A stretch of 64,000 nucleotides of DNA from Tardiphaga robiniae (GCF_013359755.1 NZ_JABMCJ010000091.1:120334-184333), one strand, 5' to 3'. Counted from the first letter of the stretch, positions 1-7,950 are shown. The notes: generated by a model from the letters alone, not told the origin. Numbers and translations are program-made.

Positions 1-240
1 ACCGAGGGCGGTGACCCGCGCGCGCTCGTCGAAGAGCGCGGCATGAAGCAGGTGACGGACACCGGCGCCATCGAGAAGGTGGTCGACGACATCATCGCAG
101 CCAATCCCGACAAGGTCGCGCAGGCGCAGGCCAAGCCGGCTCTGATGGGCTGGTTTGTCGGCCAGGTGATGAAGTCCTCGGGCGGCAAGGCCAATCCGCA
201 GGTCGTCAACGACCTCCTCAAGAGCAAGCTCGGTATCTGA
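1..240 (+). CDS. gatB: Asp/Glu-tRNA amidotransferase subunit B, C-terminal end (partial)
   Basis: The reading frame is open from the first base of the window and stops at 238-240, so only the last 79 residues are present. They form the YqeY-like tail domain of GatB: an Asp/Ala-rich helix followed by the typical GWFVGQVMK segment and the end [10 protein letters not shown]. GatB is the kinase/transferase subunit of GatCAB, which converts Glu-tRNA(Gln) and Asp-tRNA(Asn) to the amidated forms in the cytoplasm. The catalytic part lies outside the window. An intrinsic terminator follows 20 bases after the stop, so gatB ends its transcript here. Confidence 0.9.
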   Translation, partial: TEGGDPRALVEERGMKQVTDTGAIEKVVDDIIAANPDKVAQAQAKPALMGWFVGQVMKSSGGKANPQVVNDLLKSKLGI

Positions 241-260
241 CGACGGCCTTGCGATGACCG

Positions 261-291
261 CGGCGCCGCCTCGAGCGGCGCCGTTTTCGTT
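261..291 (+). terminator. Intrinsic terminator after gatB
   Basis: A perfect 9-bp GC-rich stem (261-269 with 275-283) and a 5-base loop are followed by TTTT at 284-287 and another T-rich stretch. It sits just after the gatB stop. Confidence 0.9.
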
Positions 292-803
292 TTGGCAGAC
301 CTCGTTGGCGCGTCGTAACCTACGCGATAAGCGGTCACGAGCGCGGGATCAGATCGCGAATCGGCGTGCCGTCAGCCGACAAAAAGTGCGGTTGTGGCCA
401 GCACCGATAAGTCGCGAACGCGTTTTCCCGAAAAATATTTTCATTGCCAAAAATCTCGACTCAGAGTCCGCAGCACCTGTTTTCAGTGCCCCGACTCAGG
501 CCTGGGGGCGGCAGAAGTTTGTGTAGTTGTTTGATAGTACGAATTGCGGGCGTACGGAAAAAATAAGCACTTTCTGCAATCTTGACATTTGTGGACGCAA
601 CGTTTTCGGGCGTTTCTCGCATCGCCTCGCGTGCCGGATTTCAAGTTGTGACTGAGCCCGTGGGGGAAGTGGCGCGTTGCGCTCATCAACACTTCCTTAA
701 GCGGGAGACTGTTCTTTTGAAATCGTTGGTGTATTCGGGATGAAGTGCATTTCGATTCCCGAGTGCACGCAGCGATCAAGTCATCTCTTTATTGGAGGGC
801 AAC
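292..803. other. Intergenic, no convincing gene
   Basis: About 510 bases without a reading frame that has a ribosome site or recognisable product. Base composition is more AT-rich than the neighbouring genes. It must contain the promoter of the small Lys-rich gene at 804, but no clear -35/-10 pair stands out; a TTGACA at 582-587 has no acceptable -10 at normal spacing. Confidence 0.5.
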
Positions 804-914
804 ATGGCCAAGAAAGCTACGAAGAAGGCAGTCAAGAAGACCGTCAAGAAGGCAGCGAAGAGCGCTGTGAAGAAGACCGCGAAGAAGACCAAGAAGGTCG
901 CCAAGAAGAAGTAA
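804..914 (+). CDS. Histone H1-like Lys/Ala-rich micro-protein (36 aa)
   Basis: An ATG at 804 with a strong GGAGG site (794-798) opens a 36-codon frame ending at TAA 912-914. Half of the residues (18 of 36) are lysine, in KK pairs separated by A, T or V, so the protein is essentially a repeated KKxx tail like the C-terminal domain of eukaryotic H1 and bacterial H1-like proteins. Such basic tails bind DNA or RNA non-specifically, so a nucleoid role is the likely one, but this is inference from composition. No globular domain is present. The nearly pure AAG codon use and strong ribosome site suggest high expression. It stands alone, with long non-coding stretches on both sides. Confidence 0.8.
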   Translation: MAKKATKKAVKKTVKKAAKSAVKKTAKKTKKVAKKK

Positions 915-1635
915 CTTCTTCTGCCACGATCGACGCCGGTGGCAACGCCGGCGACGTCACGAGAGCCTCGACGACAATTTGCTTCTCGAAGCGGATATTG
1001 ATCGCAGCTCTGGTCGACGAAAGAGGGTGTCGGCGAGACATCAGGTCAAACGGCTGGACCGTCACACCGGGGCAGGGCTTGCTCTCCCCGAGAACCGGTC
1101 CGGCAAAGAAGCCGGTCATTCCGTGATTGGCGTTCTTTATTCGGTGCGGATCATTGGTCCGCAGTTTCATCGGTGGCTCCGGCCACATGAGATATGATCC
1201 TGACGTGTTGCCGACGCCCTCGTTTTTGCCGGTGCGGTTCATCCCCGGCGCTTTGAATGTCCCGATCCCGAATAGCTTTTGATCTGCTCGCTGTGACGTA
1301 TCTCGCATTGGCGTCGTCGCATGCGCGGAGCAGGCCTTTTAATATCCCTGGTCGCCGACGCTGCCGAGATGGTTACGGCATCCCCAAACAGCAGGGTAAA
1401 CCGAATTCCGCGAAAATGCAGAAAACCCGCATAAATGCTGGGTTTTTGGCGGCGTATGAGCCGGTTTCGGCTTCGGCTCTTCAGATTTCGTTCATCCCGA
1501 TACTTAAACTGCTCTTCAAATTTGATCGGTCATATTGATCCCAACAAGCCGGCAAACGGCGGTTGGGATTGCATCAAATAACGGACAGGAGCCGCGCTCG
1601 GTTGGGGGCGGCAAAACTAAAAAAAGGAATGACCC
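915..1635. other. Long intergenic stretch with one hairpin
   Basis: About 720 bases with only unconvincing reading frames (no ribosome sites, biased composition). The one structure seen is the hairpin at 1422-1447, listed separately. The last 60 bases form the leader of the gene at 1636. Confidence 0.5.
1422..1447 (+). terminator. Terminator-like hairpin
   Basis: AAAACCC (1422-1428) pairs with GGGTTTT (1440-1446), with GC/GC inside and one bulged T; the right arm runs into a T-run. It could end a transcript from the 804 gene or an unrecognised RNA in 915-1420. Confidence 0.5.
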
Positions 1636-1905
1636 ATGTTTCAGGGGCAGATCGATTTTGAAGCTGCGATGCCGATCGCGGAAACCGCCATCCAGGATGT
1701 GCTGTTCGAGCGCGGTCTGTATTGGGCGTCGGGTCGCTCGGGGATCGTTGACCTCGTCGCCGCGCACAAGTGGTTCAACCTCGCTGCCCTCAAGGGCCGG
1801 GTCGATGCCATCCCGATGCGCCGCGAAGTCGCCGAGATGATGTCGGATGTCGAGATCGCCGCCGCGCAGCGCGATGCCCGCGCCTGGCTGTCGACGGTTC
1901 ACTAA
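1636..1905 (+). CDS. Short Sel1-like repeat protein
   Basis: 89 residues. The ATG at 1636 is preceded by an AAGGA site about 7 bases upstream. The central segment (DLVAAHKWFNLAALKG) matches the helix-turn-helix core of a Sel1-type tetratricopeptide-like repeat: the xAAxWFxxAAxxG pattern is visible once, flanked by predicted helices at both ends (residues 5-30 and 58-85). There is no signal peptide. Sel1 repeats mediate protein-protein contacts, and short single-repeat forms of this kind are common in Bradyrhizobiaceae, but no partner can be named. It appears to be a single-gene unit, facing the convergent inhibitor gene at 1971. Confidence 0.75.
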   Translation: MFQGQIDFEAAMPIAETAIQDVLFERGLYWASGRSGIVDLVAAHKWFNLAALKGRVDAIPMRREVAEMMSDVEIAAAQRDARAWLSTVH

Positions 1906-1970
1906 TCCGACTGCGCGTTTTCGCGGTGGTTCGGCAGGCGCGATGCCCGCCGGGGCAGCGTGACGAGCCG

Positions 1971-2363
1971 CTACTTCTTGACGATGGTGAAGATGCCGTC
2001 GGTCTCCGGCTCCGCCACATAGCGGTTGTCCGGCGTCGAGAAACGAATACGCAATTTACGGGTCGCATCGGCAAAGCCGATCGTCCACCCCTCATAGAGC
2101 CGCCACGCTGCGATCTCGTCCATGACGGGGAAAGTCCTGGCGCAGTCCTTGGCCACGTCGATCTGTGAACCGCCGATGGTGCTGTCGCTCTTCAAAATGA
2201 CGCGGCAGCGTTTCCTGCCCTTGACGTCCTGGAGCTCCCAGGCTCCGTAAATATCCTTGAGCATCGCCGGATCGACCTCCTTGAGATCCATTAGCTTGAG
2301 GGTTTGCCCCGATGCGGCAGATGCGATCGCCATCGCGGCGGCCATCACGGCAGCCCATTTCAT
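1971..2363 (-). CDS. Secreted Inh/AprI-family protease inhibitor-like protein
   Basis: 130 residues from the ATG at 2361-2363, which has a GAGGGAG site at good spacing on the minus strand; a longer frame upstream lacks one. Residues 1-20 are a Sec signal peptide (hydrophobic Ala/Met-rich core, cut near SAASGQ). The mature part shows the Inh pattern: a GAWELQD strand, KGRKRCRVIL, KDCARTFPVMDEIAAWRL and a C-terminal beta segment; the two cysteines (in KRCRV and KDCAR) fit the conserved disulfide of this family of periplasmic metalloprotease inhibitors. No target protease gene is adjacent, so its function may have drifted. Confidence 0.75.
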   Translation of the reverse strand: MKWAAVMAAAMAIASAASGQTLKLMDLKEVDPAMLKDIYGAWELQDVKGRKRCRVILKSDSTIGGSQIDVAKDCARTFPVMDEIAAWRLYEGWTIGFADATRKLRIRFSTPDNRYVAEPETDGIFTIVKK

Positions 2364-2516
2364 ATCGCGCACTCCCTCGCATACGTTCAAATGTACCGTA
2401 GCCACGTCACGGCCTTGTTACGAGCGTCGCGGTTGTAACCGGCATGTGCGCCCCAATGTCTGTCTCGTCGCTTGCACAGCGAGGCCGGGAGGCCGCGCAA
2501 CAAAAAGGACAATGCC

Positions 2517-2843
2517 ATGTCGACGAAGAAACTCACGCTCCCATCCATCATCCGCGCCAGCGGCCTTGCGAGTCTGGTGGTTATTGCCGTTGGCGCAGCC
2601 CAGCCTGCAGTTGCTGCATCGGCGCCCGCATATCCGCGATGGATCAGCGCACCCGCTGCTGTCACCTCCACCGATATCAGTGCGGCACGCAAGACCCGGC
2701 AGGTGAGGCGCGCATCTCCGCGTGCTGCCTATGGCAGCTATGTCGGCGGAGACAGCTATGTTGGTGGGGCAGGCGGTGTATCGCAGTCCTATCCCGGCTA
2801 CGGCTACGGCGTTGGAGATAATTCGCGGAACCAGACCTGGTAA
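2517..2843 (+). CDS. Small secreted Gly/Tyr-rich protein of unknown function
   Basis: 108 residues if translation begins at ATG 2517, which has an AAAAGGAC site about 7 bases upstream; an in-frame ATG 45 bases earlier has none. Residues 1-32 look like a signal peptide ending near AVAAS. The mature protein is low complexity: a basic patch (KTRQVRR), then SYVGG repeats and a YPGYGYGVGD tail. Similar small YG-rich exported proteins are common in Bradyrhizobiaceae but have no known role. No partner gene is adjacent. Its 3' side meets the island boundary at 2923. Confidence 0.65.
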   Translation: MSTKKLTLPSIIRASGLASLVVIAVGAAQPAVAASAPAYPRWISAPAAVTSTDISAARKTRQVRRASPRAAYGSYVGGDSYVGGAGGVSQSYPGYGYGVGDNSRNQTW

Positions 2844-2871
2844 GCCAGCGTCCACGCCCCGATGATTTGGC

Positions 2872-2890
2872 GACGACCATTTCGGTCGTC
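2872..2890. terminator. Hairpin after the 2517 gene
   Basis: GACGACC (2872-2878) pairs with GGTCGTC (2884-2890) around a 5-base loop, 30 bases after a stop codon. There is no T-run, so it may only stabilise the transcript end. Confidence 0.35.
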
Positions 2891-2922
2891 TCCGGGCCGT
2901 TCGCCAGTACTGTCCAGAAAAA

Positions 2923-2938
2923 GATGGCGGAGCCGGAG
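2923..2938. repeat. Distal copy of the tRNA-Ser 3' end (putative att repeat)
   Basis: These 16 bases are identical and in the same orientation to 5654-5669, which is the 3' end (acceptor stem, discriminator and CCA) of tRNA-Ser. Bases on either side differ. This is the footprint expected of an element that integrated into the 3' end of the tRNA gene. Confidence 0.65.
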
Positions 2939-3056
2939 ACGGGAGCATTCTCGTTCGCAGGTGTCCGCACACGTTCGCCCTCGTTGTAATTATTCACCTA
3001 TTTGGCACTCACGCGCGCAAACCCTATGGTTTAAGGGGGCCAAGCGATTGCCAAAA

Positions 3057-3084
3057 GTGGGAAAGAAAGTGGGAAATGGTGGGA
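3057..3084. repeat. Triple GTGGGA repeat
   Basis: GTGGGA occurs at 3057, 3069 and 3079, spaced 12 and 10 bases, about 120 bases inside the distal att-like repeat. Short directly repeated sites at about one helical turn are what tyrosine-integrase arm-binding sites look like; that role is inferred. Confidence 0.4.
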
Positions 3085-3085
3085 T

Positions 3086-3568
3086 TCACTTGCCTCGATA
3101 CGGCTTGGGGGCGAGTTTTTGGTGCTCTGGCTCGGCAGAGCCATGAACATATGCTTGCCAGCCGCAGTCCCTGCAAACCAGCACTTCGCAGCGTCCTGGG
3201 TTCCAAGTCTCGGTATTGAGGAATGACTTGTGCCGACTGTGGAAGCAGCTTGGGCAAAGCTGCGGAAACGAGTGCTCCTCGCCGTTTGATTCCTCTTTGT
3301 CGGCATAAGTGAAAATGCCTGGTCCGGGCTGGAATCGGATGTAGCGTTCTCGCTCGACTTCCCAGCTTTCGAGTTCTTTGACGCGCCCCTCAAGTTCTTC
3401 GGAGCGCTTGATCGTATCTTGCTGGGCGGACTGAGCCTCCAATATCAACTGCTGGAGGTCGATGATTGCGGCATTGCGCTTTGCGGTGTCGTCCATGTCC
3501 TTAAGCGCACGGGCGATATCGAAAGCCGACTTGAATGCCCCAATTCCTGCGAAAATCTCTGCCGGCAC
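3086..3568 (-). CDS. Island protein with coiled coil and C-terminal zinc-binding segment
   Basis: Unrecognised family. With the GTG start at 3566-3568 (GGGGG about 6 bases upstream) the protein has 160 residues; a TTG 12 bases earlier is the alternative. The N-terminal half contains a small Ala/Ile helix segment (AEIFAGIGAFKSAFDIARAL) and a long helical, coiled-coil-like stretch ending in EELEGRVKELESWEVER. The C-terminal half holds CPSCFHSRH and CRDCG, two CxxC pairs about 35 residues apart that would form one zinc site. It lies inside the tRNA-Ser island on the same strand as the other two island genes, with no shared operon spacing. A nucleic-acid or regulatory role is possible but unproven. 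Confidence 0.6.
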   Translation of the reverse strand: MPAEIFAGIGAFKSAFDIARALKDMDDTAKRNAAIIDLQQLILEAQSAQQDTIKRSEELEGRVKELESWEVERERYIRFQPGPGIFTYADKEESNGEEHSFPQLCPSCFHSRHKSFLNTETWNPGRCEVLVCRDCGWQAYVHGSAEPEHQKLAPKPYRGK

Positions 3569-3669
3569 GATAGCCCCCAAATCTTCAAATTATGCGGCGA
3601 GGTTTACGGGCGGCTGGACCTGCATTATCGCGTATTGCGTCCGACGAGAATGCAGGTCCGCACCGTTGA

Positions 3670-3957
3670 TTAAGCACCGTATCGAACAAACTCGCCGGGG
3701 CGGTTGCCGCGGTTGGAGCAGATGAAGACATTACCCGTCGACTGGCTGAAAAGCATCAGGGAGCCGATCGACTGGATCATCGAACGCAGGAGCTCGGTAA
3801 ACCGAGACCACGTCATCCACGCTGGCCGGATAATGGCCATCGAGGTCTTATGCGGAAGTATCGTAACATCGATACCGGCCTTCTCAAGCCGGCGGGCGAC
3901 CACCTTAATGTTGTCGCCCTTCGCACGGTTAGTCTCAAGAATGTAGCTACGACGCAT
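3670..3957 (-). CDS. Island protein of unknown function (95 aa)
   Basis: No family recognised. The ATG at 3955-3957 has an AGGAG site 6 bases upstream on the minus strand, which makes the start convincing. The N-terminus is basic (MRRSYILETNRAKGDNIKVVARRLEKAG in pattern) and reads like a small alpha/beta fold: a strand DVTILPHK follows the first helix, then an amphipathic helix with Trp/Met and a short C-terminal strand NVFICSN. No signal peptide or membrane helix is visible. It lies 90 bases upstream of the coiled-coil/zinc gene on the same strand, so the two could be co-transcribed within the island. Confidence 0.55.
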   Translation of the reverse strand: MRRSYILETNRAKGDNIKVVARRLEKAGIDVTILPHKTSMAIIRPAWMTWSRFTELLRSMIQSIGSLMLFSQSTGNVFICSNRGNRPGEFVRYGA

Positions 3958-4373
3958 TGCAGACTCCTATGAGAAGCCCCCAGGGTCGATAAGATTACAT
4001 TAAGTATTTGAAAAACGTCTAGTTGCGTTTTGACGCATCTGTCGCAACGGGCGAGGCGCCTAATCTGTCTCCCCGAGAAAAGCTCGGGCGCGGGCGACCG
4101 AACAGTAGGCGGCCTCGTGCGGACCGACGAGCTCAACGAGCAAGTCGCGCGTGACTGTTTGGGAGCGGAAGATCGTCGAGAGGGATGCGCCCGAATGGAT
4201 CGCGGCGACGATTGGCCAGCACTCAGCCCACGAAGCTGAGTCCGCGACAGCCCTCGACCTGGCTGATCCTGAGAGCCAGCATCAGGTTGGCGGAGAGGGC
4301 GACCCGCACACTCTTTAAGCATTGGAGAGAAGGCTGAATTCAAGCGGCCTTCGTATTCGCACCGCGACTAGAG
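3958..4373. other. Intergenic part of the island
   Basis: About 415 bases. Open frames exist on both strands but none has a ribosome site or a protein-like sequence. The part next to 3957 should hold the promoter of the minus-strand gene that starts there. Confidence 0.45.
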
Positions 4374-4402
4374 ACCCGCCGGATTCGTCCCCGACGGGTT
4401 TT
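4374..4402. terminator. Hairpin with T-run at the end of the island coiled-coil gene
   Basis: ACCCGCCGG (4374-4382) pairs with CCGACGGGT (4391-4399), one G-T wobble, followed by TTT on the plus strand. It overlaps the stop region of the minus-strand gene at 4402 and may act in both directions. Confidence 0.5.
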
Positions 4403-5541
4403 CACTTCTTTTTCTTGGTTTCCTCGCCGCGTGCGGGGACAGACGCGTCACTGCCGTTAGACAACTCGCCATCGTCAGTATTCAGCTGCAATATTCTGCC
4501 TTCGACTGTTGGCAAAAAAACTAAGCGCGAACCGATTTCATTGATCGTACGCACGTGAGTTCGTAGAAGGGTATGCTCGTCGGGTTCTTCGTCAGCAGCC
4601 GCCGTTGGCTCCGCCGCACGAAATTCATAGTGTATGCCTTGATCCAGTTTGTTCGCGATCCGGTGAAGAGAAATTAGCAGCTCGTTCTCCAATTCGTTTT
4701 TTCTCGCCGCATCGCCTTCGTACTTTTGAATTAATTCATCGCGAAGATCTCGAAGGTTGCTTTCCATCTTTTCGTTCGCTTGCGCGTCGAGCTGCTCGCC
4801 CATCTTCTGAGGCAGTGACAGCTTCTTTATTTCGCCCTTGAGTTTTTTGATTTCGAGGGTTTGTTTATAGAAGGCTGCAATGCGCTCAATTGCGGTCGCG
4901 AGCGCCACGCCGGATACCGGCCAGATATCCAGCAACACCGTGAGATCTGAGCTTGATATCGTTTTGATCGTCGGGTCACGGCGTTGCCCTGTCGTCAATT
5001 CTTCGAAGACGCGAACAATTTTTGCCGTATCAGCAAGCTCCTTGGCGAAACGGTCCAATTTGCTATCAATGCTCTCACGCGGGACGAGAAGGCCTATCTC
5101 AGCTTCGCCCGGTTTCAAGTCATCTTTTGCGATTTCGAGCCGACCTAATCCCTTTATGATTTCGGTTGCCGCACTCACATCTGCCTCGAACTCGTTTTGC
5201 TCTTCCTGGATTTCCTTGAGCGCGATAGAGGGCGTTATGGCGTTCCGCGAAAAGATCTCGTCAATGACTTCTAGTAATTTGCTACCGATGAAGTGGGATA
5301 GATGGAGTTCTTCTAGAGCCTGTTTCCAAGCGGGCGGAAAATCGTTCGTCTCCACTTTTTCAAGAGATTCGCGAAGTCGCTCAAGGACGGTGCTCACCTG
5401 TTGCTGATATGAGGGGGTGGCCGGATCGTTGACTTGATTCAACAAAAAACCCGACAGGCGTTGAAGGTCTGCCAAGATCGCGGCCCGTTCCACGGCCTTG
5501 AGTGCGGCATCGACTATAAGATGCAGACGTTCAACGTTCAC
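4402..5541 (-). CDS. Island-borne coiled-coil protein of unknown function (379 aa)
   Basis: The GTG at 5539-5541 is preceded by GGGGGA at normal spacing; the 36 residues of open frame further upstream have no start signal and run into the tRNA-Ser region. The protein is almost wholly helical and rich in Glu/Lys/Leu. Coiled-coil-like heptads are clear around KELADTAKIVRVFEEL and in the stretch YKQTLEIKKLKGEIKKL to about residue 275, with one hydrophobic segment (VLLDIWPVSGVALATAIERI) that could be a membrane-associated helix. The tail is acidic, then ends in ETKKKK. It is the gene closest to the tRNA and the largest in the island. No enzymatic motif is visible; a defence or phage-interference role is only a possibility from its location. 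Confidence 0.65.
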   Translation of the reverse strand: MNVERLHLIVDAALKAVERAAILADLQRLSGFLLNQVNDPATPSYQQQVSTVLERLRESLEKVETNDFPPAWKQALEELHLSHFIGSKLLEVIDEIFSRNAITPSIALKEIQEEQNEFEADVSAATEIIKGLGRLEIAKDDLKPGEAEIGLLVPRESIDSKLDRFAKELADTAKIVRVFEELTTGQRRDPTIKTISSSDLTVLLDIWPVSGVALATAIERIAAFYKQTLEIKKLKGEIKKLSLPQKMGEQLDAQANEKMESNLRDLRDELIQKYEGDAARKNELENELLISLHRIANKLDQGIHYEFRAAEPTAAADEEPDEHTLLRTHVRTINEIGSRLVFLPTVEGRILQLNTDDGELSNGSDASVPARGEETKKKK

Positions 5542-5653
5542 AGTATTCCCCCGAGTTCTGCAATGTATGCGCCAGCTTTTGCAGGCGTCGTTGTTGTGCG
5601 CTGAAACGTGCGTAGGATAGGAAAAGTCGAAAAAGTGAAGGAAATTCAAGGGC

Positions 5654-5669
5654 GATGGCGGAGCCGGAG
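5654..5669. repeat. Proximal att-like repeat, 3' end of tRNA-Ser
   Basis: Identical to 2923-2938. It covers the CCA, discriminator base and 3' acceptor strand of the tRNA, plus two bases beyond the gene. Confidence 0.65.
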
Positions 5670-5746
5670 GGATTCGAACCCTCGATACCCTTGAGAGGTA
5701 TGCCGCTTTAGCAAAGCGGTGCCTTCAGCCACTCGGCCACAGCTCC
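5656..5746 (-). tRNA. tRNA-Ser (anticodon GCT), CCA encoded
   Basis: Read on the minus strand, GGAGCTG at the 5' end pairs with CGGCTCC at the 3' end (one G-U), followed by discriminator G and an encoded CCA. The anticodon arm reads CTTTGCTAAAG with anticodon GCT, the T arm has GGTTCGAATCC, and a long variable arm (class II) lies between, as in all tRNA-Ser. Length is 88 nt without CCA. It decodes AGC/AGU. Confidence 0.95.
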
Positions 5747-6405
5747 ATCATTGCTGCATATGCCCGACACCGTCGCGAGCCGCAAGCGCCAGATCGCAGT
5801 CTTCAGCGCATGTTCGCAGAAATCGGACACGTCCGATGTGGATGTGTCTTTATAACATTCAGATGCCGCGCCCGCCTGTGGTGCATTTGCCGCTGGGAAA
5901 TGGGCCCCAAGGCCGTTTATCGATTGCCATCCGCCCGGAATTTATCGCTCCGGCAAATGCTAGGCGATTCGGCCGATGGGCCAGCAAAGTCGGCCAGATA
6001 CCTTCGAATGCGAGTGGAAATGTGTTTCTGCTCGTTACGGGATGGATCGGTGCCCTGAAATGCGGCGCTGGAAATTCTGATTTTGAAACAATTGCTTGCC
6101 GAGAATTCGCATTCACGAGTCCGTGTGATTTAAGCAACACAGCCTAGGAAACGGCCGAATGGAGGCCGCTTTGAGGCGTTCCATTGTTGCGGAGCGAGAA
6201 GCCTTAGGAGATGGTCTCGGTGCGACGGAGGGGGGCATCCCGAGGTCGTCCCGTAAGGTGGTTCGTCCTGAATCTCGTCGGCACGCTCGTGCGACGGGTT
6301 TTGCGATTCGGAGCGTTTGCGGGTTGTCAGGGATTAAGGGGACTTGTCTTCAGGGTGGCCTCCACCCCGTTGCAGAACCTTCCCTAAAGCAACTTGGAGG
6401 TTTAC
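5747..6405. other. Intergenic region and long leader of the porin
   Basis: About 660 bases with no convincing gene. The porin promoter must lie here. A hairpin GGGTGG/CCACCC at 6353-6367 falls in the untranslated leader, 26 bases before the ribosome site, and could affect message stability or small-RNA control, as is usual for porin leaders; that function is inferred. Confidence 0.5.
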
Positions 6406-7950
6406 ATGAAGACGATTAAGGGCCTTATTCTCGGCTCGACGGCAGCTCTGCTCGCCGTTGGCGGAGCTCAGGCAGCCGATCTTCCCGTCAAGGCCAAAGC
6501 GGTCGAATACGTGAAGATCTGCTCCCTCTACGGCGCGGGTTTCTACTACATCCCGGGCACCGACACCTGCATCAAGATCGGCGGCGCGATCCGTTTGGAC
6601 ACCTCGTTCAACGCCGCAGCTTACGACACCCCGTTCTGGCAGGGTGGCGCTGGTGGCAATAATCTTTGGACCAAGGATTATTTCATCACCCGCGAACGTA
6701 TCAATCTGACCACCGATACCCGCACTGCCACCGAATACGGTGTCGTTCGTACCTACGCGAACATGCAGTTCGACTTCTCGCAGAACCGTGAATCGATCGC
6801 TGGTGGCTTCACCGAAGTCGACTACGCCTTCATTCAGTTCGCCGGCTTCACCTTCGGTAAGGCCGTCTCGCAGTTCGATCCGCAGTGGGCCCTCAACAAG
6901 CCTTACATCTCGTCGGGCTTCATGGCCGGTTCGAACAACACGACCGGTATCCCGCAGATCGCCTACACCGCTTCGTTCGGTAACGGCGTGTCGGCGACGA
7001 TCTCGCTCGAAAATGCTTCGGCCTACCGCAACGCAGGTCTCTGGAACACCAACACCTTCATCACCGGACCGGGCGCGAGCACGTTCACGGGTACGTTCTA
7101 CGGTACGAACTCGAACACCTTCCTGGGTAACGCCTATGGCGGCAACCACATTCCTGACGTCGTCGGCAACATCCGCCTCGACCAGGCTTGGGGCACGCTG
7201 CACTTCGGCGCTGCGATGCACGCTGCAACCCCGGGCTTCTACGCCACTGCGGCTGGCGGTGGAGGCACCGAGGCGCTCGGTCATCCGGATGACAAGTACG
7301 GTTTCGCAGTCAACGGTGCGGTTGAATTCAAGAACCTGCCTACCGGCGCTGGCGACACTCTGAAGCTCGAAGCAACCTACGCCAAGGGCGCAGCGAAGTA
7401 CGCGATCGCCGGCGGCACCACCGACACCTCGGGCGGCGGTCGTTTCGCGAAGGTCGACGGCAACACCATCGGCTTCGGCTATGTTCTGGACGGCGTTTAC
7501 AGCAACGGCGGTCAGATCATCCAGAGCGAAGCTTGGTCGGTCGCTGGCTTCTACGAGCACTACTGGAACCCGGCATGGCGCACGTCGCTGTTCGGCAGCT
7601 ACAGCAGCATCTCGTATGGTGACGGCAATGCTCTGATGCTCGCCGCATTCCAGGGCCTGTCCACCGGTGGCCCAGGCACCAGCAGCTCGTCGGCTGCAGC
7701 GTCTCGCGCTGGCACCTTCACCGGCACCGGCAACTTCGACTTCGCCGTGGCCCAGATCGGTACCCGTACTGCCTGGACCCCCGTCAAGAACCTGACCCTG
7801 TCGGCTGAATTCACCTACAGCCGCCTCGAGCAGAACCTGAACGGCACCTACGCCGTGACGAGCATGTCCGGCAAGCCGGCCGGCACGCTCCTGAACACGA
7901 GCAACCAGAACCTCTACAACGGTTCGGTGCAGATCCTGCGCTCGTTCTAA
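6406..7950 (+). CDS. Outer-membrane porin, porin_2 (Omp2/RopA-like) family
   Basis: 514 residues from the ATG at 6406, which has a strong TTGGAGG site; an ATG 12 bases earlier is an artefact of that site. Residues 1-22 are a signal peptide cut after AQA, followed by the conserved ADLPVKAKAVEYVKICSLYG start of mature Rhizobiales porins. Two cysteines (in KICSLYG and DTCIKIGG) fit the conserved pair of this family. The rest is a 16-strand beta barrel with alternating aromatic and polar residues, ending in LRSF with the terminal Phe needed for BAM recognition. It forms general diffusion channels for small hydrophilic solutes. Codon use is strongly biased, as expected for a major outer-membrane protein. 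An intrinsic terminator follows. Confidence 0.95.
   Translation: MKTIKGLILGSTAALLAVGGAQAADLPVKAKAVEYVKICSLYGAGFYYIPGTDTCIKIGGAIRLDTSFNAAAYDTPFWQGGAGGNNLWTKDYFITRERINLTTDTRTATEYGVVRTYANMQFDFSQNRESIAGGFTEVDYAFIQFAGFTFGKAVSQFDPQWALNKPYISSGFMAGSNNTTGIPQIAYTASFGNGVSATISLENASAYRNAGLWNTNTFITGPGASTFTGTFYGTNSNTFLGNAYGGNHIPDVVGNIRLDQAWGTLHFGAAMHAATPGFYATAAGGGGTEALGHPDDKYGFAVNGAVEFKNLPTGAGDTLKLEATYAKGAAKYAIAGGTTDTSGGGRFAKVDGNTIGFGYVLDGVYSNGGQIIQSEAWSVAGFYEHYWNPAWRTSLFGSYSSISYGDGNALMLAAFQGLSTGGPGTSSSSAAASRAGTFTGTGNFDFAVAQIGTRTAWTPVKNLTLSAEFTYSRLEQNLNGTYAVTSMSGKPAGTLLNTSNQNLYNGSVQILRSF

Larger units (their letters stand above)
2923..5669. mobile_element. Small integrated island at tRNA-Ser(GCT), integrase not present
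   Basis: A 2.7-kb segment lies between two direct copies of the tRNA-Ser 3' end. Inside, the sequence is visibly more AT-rich than the flanks and encodes three orphan proteins, all on the minus strand (3086-3568, 3670-3957, 4402-5541). Three GTGGGA repeats at 3057-3084, just inside the distal repeat, resemble integrase arm sites. No integrase, excisionase or transposase frame is visible, so this is either a decayed element or a satellite mobilised in trans. Sequence shows the repeats and composition; the mobile history is inference. Confidence 0.55.

Noticed and set aside
844..1308. Minus-strand frame overlapping the Lys-rich micro-gene
   Set aside because: Its end is a Ser/Arg-rich reversal of the AAG repeats, and the rest has no protein-like features.
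2923..2938. A second tRNA-Ser gene at the distal repeat
   Set aside because: Only the acceptor 3' strand is present; no anticodon or T arm follows, so it is an attachment-site copy rather than a gene.
4030..4239. Short plus-strand frame inside the tRNA-Ser island
   Set aside because: Polar, low-complexity product without a start signal; a longer minus-strand frame over the same bases is equally unconvincing.
5859..6140. Minus-strand 93-codon frame in the porin upstream region
   Set aside because: No ribosome site, no recognisable segment, and codon use unlike the surrounding genes.
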